A stretch of 9,704 nucleotides of DNA from the NCBI GenBank assembly GCA_964358205.1, contig CAYHNZ010000032.1, forward strand, positions 1 through 9,704. Direction: 5' to 3'. The position numbers and the translations under genes were made by a program. This DNA comes from JANLIQ01 sp964358205 (GTDB taxonomy: Bacteria; Patescibacteriota; UBA1384; 2-12-FULL-50-11). This document shows positions 1 to 5,621 of this stretch, in pieces (positions within the stretch are counted from its first letter, which is position 1; each line of letters opens with the position of its first letter). A model generated the notes under the pieces. That model was not told the origin of the DNA. It ran no database searches and was given only the letters and a program-made list of their open reading frames with translations.

Positions 1-31
1 CCAGACTGTGTTTGTATTCTCCTAGAAACAT
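1..31 (-). CDS. mraZ: MraZ transcriptional regulator, N-terminal 10 codons only
   Basis: Reading down from the ATG at 29-31, the peptide MFLGEYKHSL matches the classic MraZ N-terminus (M-F-x-G-E-Y-x-H-x-L), and the gene runs off the left edge. MraZ is a DNA-binding AbrB-like ring protein that normally opens the dcw cell-division and cell-wall cluster and controls its own promoter. The identification is supported independently by a four-repeat MraZ operator upstream at 189-225. No SD precedes the ATG; the bases just upstream are A-rich. Downstream dcw genes such as mraW and ftsI would be expected beyond the window (family knowledge, not seen). Confidence 0.85.
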   Translation of the reverse strand, partial: MFLGEYKHSL

Positions 32-85
32 CTTTTGTAATTTGTTTTGGTTCGATTCGAACTGATTGTAAGTTGTCTACTTTGT

Positions 86-124
86 ATGCCACCCCACTAC
101 GCCAAGGCTTCGAGGGGTAGGCAT
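86..124 (-). other. Hairpin in the mraZ 5' leader
   Basis: ATGCC+ACCCC (86-95) pairs with GGGGT+GGCAT (114-118, 120-124), giving a 10-bp stem with a one-base bulge at 119. It lies in the long (about 195 nt) untranslated leader predicted for mraZ. No poly-T run follows, so it is not a simple terminator. Its role is unknown. Confidence 0.4.
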
Positions 125-188
125 CTGCGTTATTGCTAATCATTAGTTTTTAATATTTATGACTCCGAAGCTTTAGCGAAGGGTTATG

Positions 189-225
189 CCACTTTCCCCC
201 ACTTCATTCCACTTTTTACCACTTC
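189..225 (-). promoter_or_regulatory. MraZ operator (four direct repeats)
   Basis: On the minus strand there are four copies of [A/G]AAGTGG at 219-225, 209-215, 199-205 and 189-195, each separated by exactly 3 bp (period 10). This is the published Mollicutes-type MraZ box (AAAGTG[T/G] with 3-bp spacers); E. coli uses a related TGGG series with the same 10-bp period. It sits upstream of the mraZ start and just downstream of the predicted transcription start near 226, where a bound MraZ ring could block the promoter. Confidence 0.88.
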
Positions 226-232
226 TTTGCCC

Positions 233-261
233 AAACTACGAGTTATTAGACATGTTGTCAA
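233..261 (-). promoter_or_regulatory. Probable mraZ promoter
   Basis: A consensus -35 TTGACA (256-261), a 17-bp spacer and a weaker -10 TAGTTT (233-238) on the minus strand put the start near 226, so that the MraZ repeats cover about +1 to +38. That layout resembles the E. coli mra promoter. The -10 is poor. A second AT-rich candidate lies downstream of the operator around 145-160, so the true start is unsure. Confidence 0.55.
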
Positions 262-327
262 GCCCTGCGATTACACAGAGCTGGATATCTCCTTCGCAAC
301 CGCTCAGTCGATATCAAGTGGTCTAAT
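245..327. other. Unassigned spacer segment with inverted ends
   Basis: This part of the mraZ/PCD divergent spacer has ATTAGAC (245-251) facing GTCTAAT (321-327), with two GATATC palindromes between. On the plus strand the right arm runs into a T stretch, so a small plus-strand RNA is possible. It does not match the signatures I know for tmRNA, RNase P, SRP RNA or a tRNA. The left arm overlaps the predicted mraZ promoter, so it may be chance. Confidence 0.2.
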
Positions 328-336
328 TTTTCCAGT

Positions 337-362
337 GTCAGCGACTGCGTCGCGGCTTTTTT
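337..362 (+). terminator. Rho-independent terminator-like hairpin
   Basis: GCGAC (341-345), loop TGC, GTCGC (349-353), then GGC and six T (357-362). It points rightward, but no plus-strand gene is visible upstream, so it would end either an unrecognised small RNA in 230-340 or antisense transcripts from the mraZ side. Confidence 0.45.
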
Positions 363-408
363 GTGAGGGTGGAGGGGCTTAGTTGCGAAGCAGCCCCTAC
401 ACCCTCAC
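363..408. repeat. Long inverted-repeat hairpin
   Basis: GTGAGGGTG (363-371) pairs with CACCCTCAC (400-408). After one mismatch, AGGGGCT (373-379) pairs with AGCCCCT (392-398) around a 12-nt loop. This makes 16 pairs of GC-rich stem directly after the terminator at 337-362. No T run follows. It separates the two divergent transcription units. Confidence 0.6.
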
Positions 409-449
409 ACTCCCTACCCCGCACGCTACGCCTGGCGGCGAGCTAGGTG

Positions 450-498
450 AAAAACCGCTCGCTGACCTGCTTTTGATGGGTCATGGCTCGCGGTTTTT
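450..498. terminator. Bidirectional terminator-like hairpin
   Basis: AAAAACCGC (450-458) pairs with GCGGTTTTT (490-498), with inner GACC/GGTC pairing near the loop. The A-run on one side and T-run on the other allow termination in both directions. It lies just left of the promoter for the dehydratase gene and would insulate that gene from the mraZ side. Confidence 0.5.
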
Positions 499-511
499 CG
501 GTTGATTAATA

Positions 512-520
512 TGGTATAAA
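512..520 (+). promoter_or_regulatory. Extended -10 promoter of the dehydratase gene
   Basis: TGGTATAAA is an extended -10 (TGn + TATAAA at 515-520). No good -35 is seen. Six bases separate it from the ATG at 527, so transcription would start at or next to the A of the start codon, giving a leaderless mRNA. No SD at usable spacing exists. Confidence 0.6.
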
Positions 521-526
521 TAGGGT

Positions 527-862
527 ATGGATAAATTAAGTGAAGGTAAATGTGTTCCTTGTGAAGGCGGAGTACCGCCAATCAAAGGGGCAGAGCTCGA
601 AGAATACAAAAAACAGCTTGACGCCGAAGCGCCCGGTTGGGAGCTCAGAGATGCCAAACAGCTCGAAAAAAGCTATAAGTTCTCGGATTTCCAGTCGGCG
701 CTGGGGTTTGTAAATAAAATTGGAGCGATTGCGGAAACCGAAGGCCACCACCCGAATATTGAATTTGGCTGGGGATTTGTGCGGGTTTTAATTTGGACTC
801 ACGCGATTGACGGCCTAAGCGACAACGACTTTATACTGGCGGCTAAGATAGAAAAGAATTAG
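527..862 (+). CDS. Pterin-4a-carbinolamine dehydratase (PCD/DCoH family)
   Basis: 111 residues, the usual length for this family. PCD dehydrates 4a-hydroxytetrahydropterin to quinonoid dihydropterin (EC 4.2.1.96) and serves aromatic amino-acid hydroxylases; in bacteria without such hydroxylases its role is unclear, with molybdopterin links proposed. Seen in sequence: the KCVPCEGGVPP opening typical of bacterial members (8-18), then the active-site signature E72-GHHPN (H74, H75, P76), an aromatic block FGWGFVRV, T91-H92 and D95/D101. The start is fixed by the -10 box six bases upstream. The stop overlaps that of the convergent gene by 4 bp. No hydroxylase is visible in the window, so the physiological substrate is not known. 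Confidence 0.93.
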   Translation: MDKLSEGKCVPCEGGVPPIKGAELEEYKKQLDAEAPGWELRDAKQLEKSYKFSDFQSALGFVNKIGAIAETEGHHPNIEFGWGFVRVLIWTHAIDGLSDNDFILAAKIEKN

Positions 863-1122
863 TTGGTATCTTTGCGCACGAAAAGCCCAGTATCAGCATC
901 GAGAACGAGCCCGTATTCTTGAGCAACTGAAATTAATTTTTCGAATCGTTCCTGATCCTCACGGTATCTGCCATTCCGAAGAAAAATTAATTGAGCATTG
1001 TAGCCTTCCAGGGCTTTTTGTCTGACAACTTCATCGAAAACCTTCCCCTCTGTTGTCTCATCGGAATTTACAGAGTTAGAAAATTTGATTTCTGGATTTT
1101 GCGATCCTTCTTCAACTGACAT
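859..1122 (-). CDS. Small protein of unknown function downstream of glyQS
   Basis: 87 residues from the ATG at 1120-1122. That ATG overlaps the glyQS TGA by one base (TGATG), the common layout for translational coupling. A GTG at 1123-1125 in the same frame would add one residue. There is no SD, so reinitiation after glyQS is likely. The first 25 residues are polar (Ser/Glu/Asn) and look disordered; the rest looks helical, with a charged stretch (GRYREDQERFEKLISVAQEY). No Cys, signal peptide or membrane segment. I do not recognise a family. Its stop codon overlaps that of the convergent dehydratase gene. Conserved linkage with glyQS elsewhere would be the best clue to its job. Confidence 0.7.
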   Translation of the reverse strand: MSVEEGSQNPEIKFSNSVNSDETTEGKVFDEVVRQKALEGYNAQLIFLRNGRYREDQERFEKLISVAQEYGLVLDADTGLFVRKDTN

Positions 1123-2492
1123 CACAGATTATCAATCTTAATTCTCTCTTGTTTCATCGTATCGCGATCGCGAGCCGTAACTGTTCCCTTAGTTGTACCT
1201 TCAGTACTCTCAAAGTCAACCGTATAGCAAACCGGCGTGCCGATTTCGTCCATCCGGCGGTAGCGGCGGCCAATTGAGCCGGATTCGTCGTAGAAAACAT
1301 GTTTTCCGGCTTCTCGCAGACTGGCAACTAGCTTCTGGCTCATCTTCAACAATTCCGGCTTCTTAATTAAAGGTAGGACAGCCACATCGTAGGCAGCTAG
1401 TTGCGAGACAACTCCCAAAACCACTTCGGCTTGGTCGGAATTTGGATTGGGATGCGAGCTGATGGCTGATGGCTGACTACGAGTCTCTGACGAGGAGCGA
1501 GCGCTAGCGACATTGCCACGGCCTTGGCCGTAAGACTGCCAGGCGTTGAGGAGGACGACTAGCAACGCTCGGTCTAGTCCGGCGGCTGGCTCAATCACCC
1601 ACGGCGTAAATTTCTCTTTGGTTTCTTCGTCAAAAACCGCCATATCCTTACCAGAAAACTTTTGGTGTTGGGTTAAGTCGTAACTACCCCGATTGGCGAT
1701 GCCCTCGAGCTCGCCCCAACCCCAGGGATATTGATACTCGATATCGGTTGTGGCTTTGGAGTAGTGGGCTAAAGCTTTTTTCGGGTGTTTCACCAAGCGC
1801 AAATCTTTTTTGTCGACGCCGAGATCGATATACCACTGTAAACGAGCTTCGACCCAGTAGTCGAACCACTTGTCGGCTTCTTCTTCGCGAACAAAGAACT
1901 CCATCTCCATTTGCTCAAACTCCCGGGTACGAAAAGTAAAATTGCCTGGCGTTATCTCATTGCGGAAGCTCTTGCCAACCTGCGCCACGCCAAATGGAAT
2001 CTTCTGGCGGCCGGTATCCATAATGTTTTTAAAATTAATGAAAATGCCCTGACAGGTTTCCGGCCGTAAATATGCCGCGGCCGCTTCGTCCTCAACCGCC
2101 CCAATCATCGTTTTGAACATTAAGTTGAAGTTGCGAGGTTCGGAGACCGGATTGCCGTCAGGACTTTTGGTTGGGTCGTCCAGATGGTCAGCCCGGTAGC
2201 GTTTATGGGTCACTAAATCTTCGACCAGTGGATCGGTAAAATTCTCGGTGTGTCCGGCCGCCTCCCAAACTTTAGGGTTCAAAATTATCGGCGAATCTAA
2301 GCCGACGATATCGTTTCGTTCATGGACCATCGAACGCCACCAGTGAGCTCGGAGGCGGTTCTTCATCTCCACGCCAATCGGGCCGTAGTCGTAAGAGTTA
2401 GATAACCCACCGTAGATTTCCGAAGACGGCCAAATAACGCCTCGGCGTTTCGCCCAAGCGACAAAAGCGTCCATTTGATTACTCTCAACCAT
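1122..2492 (-). CDS. glyQS: Glycyl-tRNA synthetase, single-chain homodimer type
   Basis: 456 residues; charges tRNA-Gly with glycine in the cytoplasm (EC 6.1.1.14). It is the class II alpha2 form shared by archaea, eukaryotes and some bacteria, not the alpha2beta2 form. Seen: N-terminal KRRGVIWPSSEIYGG (16-29) and YDYGPIGVEMKN (34-45); family signature YLRPETCQGIF (141-151, Cys where Ala is usual); motif 2 FRNE (176-179); motif 3 GLDRALL (305-311); C-terminal anticodon-binding domain from about 357. A Ser/Pro/Asn-rich low-complexity linker (326-356) separates the catalytic and anticodon domains. Start: ATG 2490-2492, with Met7 (2472-2474) as alternative. A weak -10 (TAAGAT) ends 6 bp before the ATG, so the message may be leaderless. 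Confidence 0.95.
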   Translation of the reverse strand: MVESNQMDAFVAWAKRRGVIWPSSEIYGGLSNSYDYGPIGVEMKNRLRAHWWRSMVHERNDIVGLDSPIILNPKVWEAAGHTENFTDPLVEDLVTHKRYRADHLDDPTKSPDGNPVSEPRNFNLMFKTMIGAVEDEAAAAYLRPETCQGIFINFKNIMDTGRQKIPFGVAQVGKSFRNEITPGNFTFRTREFEQMEMEFFVREEEADKWFDYWVEARLQWYIDLGVDKKDLRLVKHPKKALAHYSKATTDIEYQYPWGWGELEGIANRGSYDLTQHQKFSGKDMAVFDEETKEKFTPWVIEPAAGLDRALLVVLLNAWQSYGQGRGNVASARSSSETRSQPSAISSHPNPNSDQAEVVLGVVSQLAAYDVAVLPLIKKPELLKMSQKLVASLREAGKHVFYDESGSIGRRYRRMDEIGTPVCYTVDFESTEGTTKGTVTARDRDTMKQERIKIDNL

Positions 2493-2535
2493 GGCTCAAT
2501 CTTACCCGAAAAATTCTTCTCTAACGAGACCCGAA

Positions 2536-2656
2536 AAGTCTAAAGTGGCAAGGCTAAAGTCTGAAGTAAGTATCAAGTTCCAAGTTTCAAGTATAAATGA
2601 CTTATCACTTGCTACTTTAGACTTAGTTAAGACTTGAGCCTTCAGACTTCAGACTT
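2536..2656. repeat. Inverted heptamer array A (AAGTCTR units)
   Basis: The spacer between glyQS and the membrane-protein gene is almost wholly built of 7-bp units. From 2536 the plus strand reads AAGTCTA, AAGTGGC, AAGGCTA, AAGTCTG and further AAGTnnn units to about 2595. From about 2600 to 2656 the units become nnnnCTT (ATCACTT, TAGACTT, CAGACTT, CAGACTT). The arms are mutual reverse complements centred near 2598, so the whole could fold as one long imperfect hairpin. The last unit overlaps the stop codon of the membrane-protein gene. Confidence 0.8.
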
Positions 2657-3576
2657 TACCTGTAAAAGGTAAACACCGAGTCGAGCATCGGTCCCAACGG
2701 CCCGAGGTAATTCTGGAAACCGGCCACACCGAGATAAAGTATTGTTGCTAGAAGCAAGACGATCACGGTAAGAATCTTGGTGGCTACCTTGCCGTGGTTA
2801 AACAAGCTCATCAAGAATCCGAGCGCCAAACTTACTACGGCTGTCGGCCAGCCGATTGAACGGATCGCTTCGGTAACACTTTCCGACATCAGAGATTTGT
2901 AGAACGGGAAAGCGGCCATCGCTACAAAAATAATCACTCCGAATACCGCTAGAACCTCACCGATTGTCCCGATGCTCGATCCCGAGCCAACATCTTCGGC
3001 GTCATCGGAGTCCGACTTCGGCGGAACACTTGCCTCCTTTTGGCGTTGACCAACCTTGCTATTGTCGCTAGTAAGCGACTTCCCAAGCATACCCTGCTTG
3101 GCATAAATGTCGTTGATACTCGCCGTCTTAGACTCTGGTTTGTTCGCTGGCGCAATTGGACTGGGGGGTGGGCTCGGCGGAGTGATTGGGGGAGGAGGTA
3201 ATTCAGTTGTCGACAGTTCGTTTGCCTTATCGTTTGCTTTGGGTGGTTCAACGACTGGCTTAACATTACCGGTCAGACGATCGATTTTCGCTTCCAAGGC
3301 CTGGATCTCACCACTTAGGCTTTCAACTTCCTCGGCTAAATCGGGGGTATTTTCGGTCGACGATGCTACTTCCGATTCGGTCACAATAATCGGTGTCTCT
3401 GGCGCTACAACAACTGGTGGCACGGCATTGGCGATTGAGGAAGAAGCCGTTGGTACCGAAACGTTAATCGGCAAATTACCATCTTTGACCATGGTTGTTT
3501 CAAGCAGATTTGATTCCGTCGCTACCGCAGGTGCGTCAACGGTTTTTGTGTCCTCAACTGTTGGCTGATCAGCTAT
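2656..3576 (-). CDS. Three-pass membrane protein with long disordered Pro-rich N-region; probable ATA start
   Basis: The first ATG (3490-3492) gives 278 residues, but the frame stays open upstream with the same Thr/Val/Glu/Pro-rich composition to codon ATA (3574-3576), five bases after a strong SD (AAAGGAGGG, 3581-3589). That gives 306 residues, and no ATG, GTG or TTG lies in between. Numbering from the ATG: acidic, Thr/Val-rich 1-50; short coiled coil 52-74 (heptad Leu/Ile); polyproline run 99-113; charged linker 118-170; membrane helices about 176-197, 213-232 and 237-257. No Cys. A long N-region on a small three-helix anchor suggests a membrane-tethered surface or scaffold protein; which side of the membrane the tail faces is not shown. 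Family not recognised. Confidence 0.8.
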   Translation of the reverse strand: MADQPTVEDTKTVDAPAVATESNLLETTMVKDGNLPINVSVPTASSSIANAVPPVVVAPETPIIVTESEVASSTENTPDLAEEVESLSGEIQALEAKIDRLTGNVKPVVEPPKANDKANELSTTELPPPPITPPSPPPSPIAPANKPESKTASINDIYAKQGMLGKSLTSDNSKVGQRQKEASVPPKSDSDDAEDVGSGSSIGTIGEVLAVFGVIIFVAMAAFPFYKSLMSESVTEAIRSIGWPTAVVSLALGFLMSLFNHGKVATKILTVIVLLLATILYLGVAGFQNYLGPLGPMLDSVFTFYR

Positions 3577-3628
3577 TATTCCCTCCTTTGTATACTCGCG
3601 GCAAAGCGCTACCGAACCGAGTGATATA
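3569..3628 (-). pseudogene. Orphan C-terminus of a second alanine racemase
   Basis: Reading on from the alr TAG stop in the same frame gives 38 more codons ending at TGA 3569-3571. Residues 20-35 of that tail, starting YITRFGSALPRVY, repeat the end of the intact alr (VITRFGTALPRIY), a motif common at alr C-termini. Both share an ATCACTCGGTTCGG block, but later codons differ at synonymous sites, so this is not a fresh tandem copy. It looks like the left-over 3' end of an older alr allele after recombination replaced the rest, still carrying the SD of the next gene. Confidence 0.7.
3581..3589 (-). promoter_or_regulatory. Strong Shine-Dalgarno with no standard start codon beside it
   Basis: AAAGGAGGG is the only near-perfect SD seen in front of a gene here. 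Five bases downstream is ATAGCTGAT in the frame of the membrane protein; a single G to A change from ATGGCT (Met-Ala) would explain it. The same bases also encode Lys-Gly-Gly of the orphan alr tail. Confidence 0.7.
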
Positions 3629-3685
3629 CCTACCTTCCATATTAATGCTAAGGCAGGTATTCAGCAAGGTTACGTTCAGCTTTTC

Positions 3686-4789
3686 CTATTTTTTACCATT
3701 AAAGTAAATCCTTGGAAGAGCTGTTCCGAACCGAGTGATAACTTCATGATGACGAAGATTTGACCACAATGCAAGCTCGCTAGCGGTTATCGTCGCTACC
3801 TGACCCGATTCATCTTTTTGACTACCCAATAGAACTACTTCATCACCACGCCGGACGGGAAGATCGGTAGTGTCAATCGTTATTAGGTTCATACAAATTT
3901 TGCCAATCACCTTGACCCGCTTGCCCTTCACCAATACTTCCGCCCGACCAGTTAGAGCTTGAGTATAACCTTCGGCGTAGCCAATAGCTACTACCGCAAT
4001 CGTTGTCGGTTTTTTGGCGATAAAGAGGTGGCCGTAGCTAACACCCTCGCCAGTCGCTATCTCCTTGACCTGCATCACAATCGATTTACAGGCGAGAGTT
4101 GGTTTAATGCCCTCTATCGCCTCGTCAACACCGTAGAGCGCTAACCCGACCCGAACAGCATCGAAGAAACCCTCGGGAAAATTCTCCAGTGAGCCTGAAC
4201 TGACTAAATGAATGGGTAGTAGCGGCGTTCGACCCTGGGTCTTGACCACCAACTGCTGTAAGCGTCGCAACTGTTCGAGATTAGTCGCCCGATCGGACGC
4301 ATTCGTTAGGTGCGAGAAAATCGCCTCAATTGAAACAAGCGGGAATCGATGTTGGCCGATTAACAAGTCGGTCACCTCGTCAATAGTCATTCCTAGCCGG
4401 TTAAGACCAGTTTCAACTTTAAGATGAACTCGGGCTGGCTTACCAACTCGTTCGGCAATCCGTTGGTAAAGAGCGATTAACTCCCGGTCGTATAAACTTA
4501 AAATAAAGCCTTCGTCGATCGCTTCGGAAAGCTCTTTCGGATCGAGATAACCCATAATTAAAACTGGTTTGGCGGCTTGAAGACGGACTTGTTTGGCTTC
4601 TTCAAGTGAAATAACTGCGAAGGCATCAACGCCAAGTAAATCTAGTTGACCAGCAATCGGCGAGATACCGTGACCGTAGGCATCGGCCTTAACGACGGCG
4701 ATCAAATCGACACCTGGCCCTATTTTCTCACGGACTCGGCGATAGTTTTCGCCCAGAGCATCCAAATCAATCTCTAGCCAAGCTCGCAT
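3686..4789 (-). CDS. alr: Alanine racemase
   Basis: 367 residues, full length for the PLP-dependent fold III racemase (EC 5.1.1.1) that makes D-alanine for peptidoglycan. Seen: AVVKADAYGHG with the PLP-binding Lys34; HLKVETGLNRLGM (122-133) with Lys124 and Arg131, the region holding the carbamylated Lys and substrate-side Arg in characterised enzymes; SHLTNASD (159-166); VRVGLALYG (212-220), where most enzymes have R-P-G; catalytic Tyr252 in GVSYGHLF; and the C-terminal ITRFGTALPRIY. The ATG lies 5 bp after the recO stop, so the two are probably co-transcribed. No SD is present. An orphan duplicate of this gene's end lies directly downstream. Confidence 0.96.
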   Translation of the reverse strand: MRAWLEIDLDALGENYRRVREKIGPGVDLIAVVKADAYGHGISPIAGQLDLLGVDAFAVISLEEAKQVRLQAAKPVLIMGYLDPKELSEAIDEGFILSLYDRELIALYQRIAERVGKPARVHLKVETGLNRLGMTIDEVTDLLIGQHRFPLVSIEAIFSHLTNASDRATNLEQLRRLQQLVVKTQGRTPLLPIHLVSSGSLENFPEGFFDAVRVGLALYGVDEAIEGIKPTLACKSIVMQVKEIATGEGVSYGHLFIAKKPTTIAVVAIGYAEGYTQALTGRAEVLVKGKRVKVIGKICMNLITIDTTDLPVRRGDEVVLLGSQKDESGQVATITASELALWSNLRHHEVITRFGTALPRIYFNGKK

Positions 4790-4793
4790 TTCG

Positions 4794-4828
4794 TTTAGAA
4801 TTTAGAATCTAGAATTAAGAATGAAGAA
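4794..4828. repeat. Heptamer array B (TnnAGAA units) at the recO/alr junction
   Basis: Five exact 7-bp units on the plus strand: TTTAGAA, TTTAGAA, TCTAGAA, TTAAGAA, TGAAGAA. The array lies inside the last codons and stop of recO, so the final residues of RecO (FLILDSKF) are repeat-encoded. There is no inverted partner arm here, unlike arrays A, C and D. Confidence 0.75.
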
Positions 4829-5562
4829 TCATTTTTTGACACCTGTAAGCTCGCATAAGTGGTCCAGGGTTTGTTCAGCCATTCCGTTACTAGACGCAAA
4901 AAGACCTCCTCAACTTCTTGGGCGACTTTGTCGGGAATGCCAACACGCAGAATTAACGAATAGTTTTCTTTGCCTAAAAGTTTAAGCATTTTTATTGAGT
5001 TAGGTTCTAACTCTAATGTCAGCGCCTCATTGACGCAAGAATGGCAGCTGAATTTATGTTCGTCAAAAAGCCAGCTAGCTCCTTCGTTTATCTCTTTTTT
5101 GCAGTTGAAGCAGGTGAAGTCGGTTATCGACAGACCGAGCCGGCCAGTAAGTCGCGAGAGAAAATGTAGCCAGATCGCCGCCCATTTTTCGTTGTTATTG
5201 AGTCGCATCAAGCAATCGATAGTGAGCTGGAAGATCGGCCGTTCGGCGACGTCCTCGACAATTACCCTTTCGATGATTTTAGTGATGGCGTAGGCTCGAT
5301 TTAGCAATGTCAAGGAATTGCGGATATTCTCGAACGGTTCGGCCAGAAGTGCGCCGGCGACTTTCGGCAGTTCGTCTTCGTCAGTCAGCATAATTTGGGT
5401 GAGCATCATGGTGTCGAGGTGGCCGGCCAGTTTGGAGAGCGGTCGACGGACACCCCGAACAATCACCCTTTTTTTACCCAAAAAGGGGCTAAAGATGGTT
5501 AATATGCGATCGGTTTCGCCTAGATTTTGTTTTTTCAGAATTAAGGCCGGCGTCTTTAGCAT
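4795..5562 (-). CDS. recO: DNA repair protein RecO
   Basis: 255 residues. RecO works with RecR/RecF to load RecA on SSB-coated DNA and anneals strands during recombinational repair. Seen: N-terminal OB-fold start (ALILKKQNLGETDRILTIFS, residues 6-25, and the KKRVIVRGVRRPLS strand, 30-43), a helical middle, and a zinc site CxxC...CxxC at C151, C154, C173 and C176. ATG start at 5560-5562; a possible extended -10 (TGG-TTTACT) ends 7 bp upstream, again allowing a leaderless message. The last eight residues (FLILDSKF) come from heptamer array B and replace whatever C-terminus the gene once had. It starts the recO-alr-membrane protein run. Confidence 0.93.
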   Translation of the reverse strand: MLKTPALILKKQNLGETDRILTIFSPFLGKKRVIVRGVRRPLSKLAGHLDTMMLTQIMLTDEDELPKVAGALLAEPFENIRNSLTLLNRAYAITKIIERVIVEDVAERPIFQLTIDCLMRLNNNEKWAAIWLHFLSRLTGRLGLSITDFTCFNCKKEINEGASWLFDEHKFSCHSCVNEALTLELEPNSIKMLKLLGKENYSLILRVGIPDKVAQEVEEVFLRLVTEWLNKPWTTYASLQVSKNDSSFLILDSKF

Positions 5563-5583
5563 CTAGTCTAGTAAACCACGAAC

Positions 5584-5621
5584 TTGCGCACTTCTCCAGA
5601 TGGCATACTATAGGAGTATGC
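5584..5621 (+). promoter_or_regulatory. Pilin promoter with overlapping palindrome
   Basis: A weak -35 TTGCGC (5584-5589), 16-bp spacer and -10 TACTAT (5606-5611) precede the ATG at 5618 by six bases. The palindrome GCATACT-ATAGG-AGTATGC (5603-5621) covers the -10 and the start codon. It could be an operator or a hairpin at the 5' end of the message. It lies in the short divergent spacer shared with recO. Confidence 0.45.

Noticed and set aside
32..526. tRNA or tmRNA suggested by GGTTCGATTCGAAC near 49-62
   Set aside because: No acceptor stem, anticodon arm or CCA end fits, and the region reads as the mraZ leader on the minus strand.
1684..2052. Several 60-codon ORFs inside glyQS on both strands
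   Set aside because: They overlap the catalytic core of a clear glyQS frame and have no RBS or domain.
2536..2656. CRISPR array
   Set aside because: Units are 7 bp, contiguous and degenerate, with inverted arms; there are no constant repeats of 20-40 bp separated by unique spacers and no cas genes.
3107..3568. 153-codon plus-strand ORF opposite the membrane-protein gene
   Set aside because: It is the antisense shadow of the Pro/Ser/Thr-rich tail: Gly/Ala/Val/Ser-rich with no domain, and the minus-strand frame has membrane helices, a coiled coil and a strong SD.
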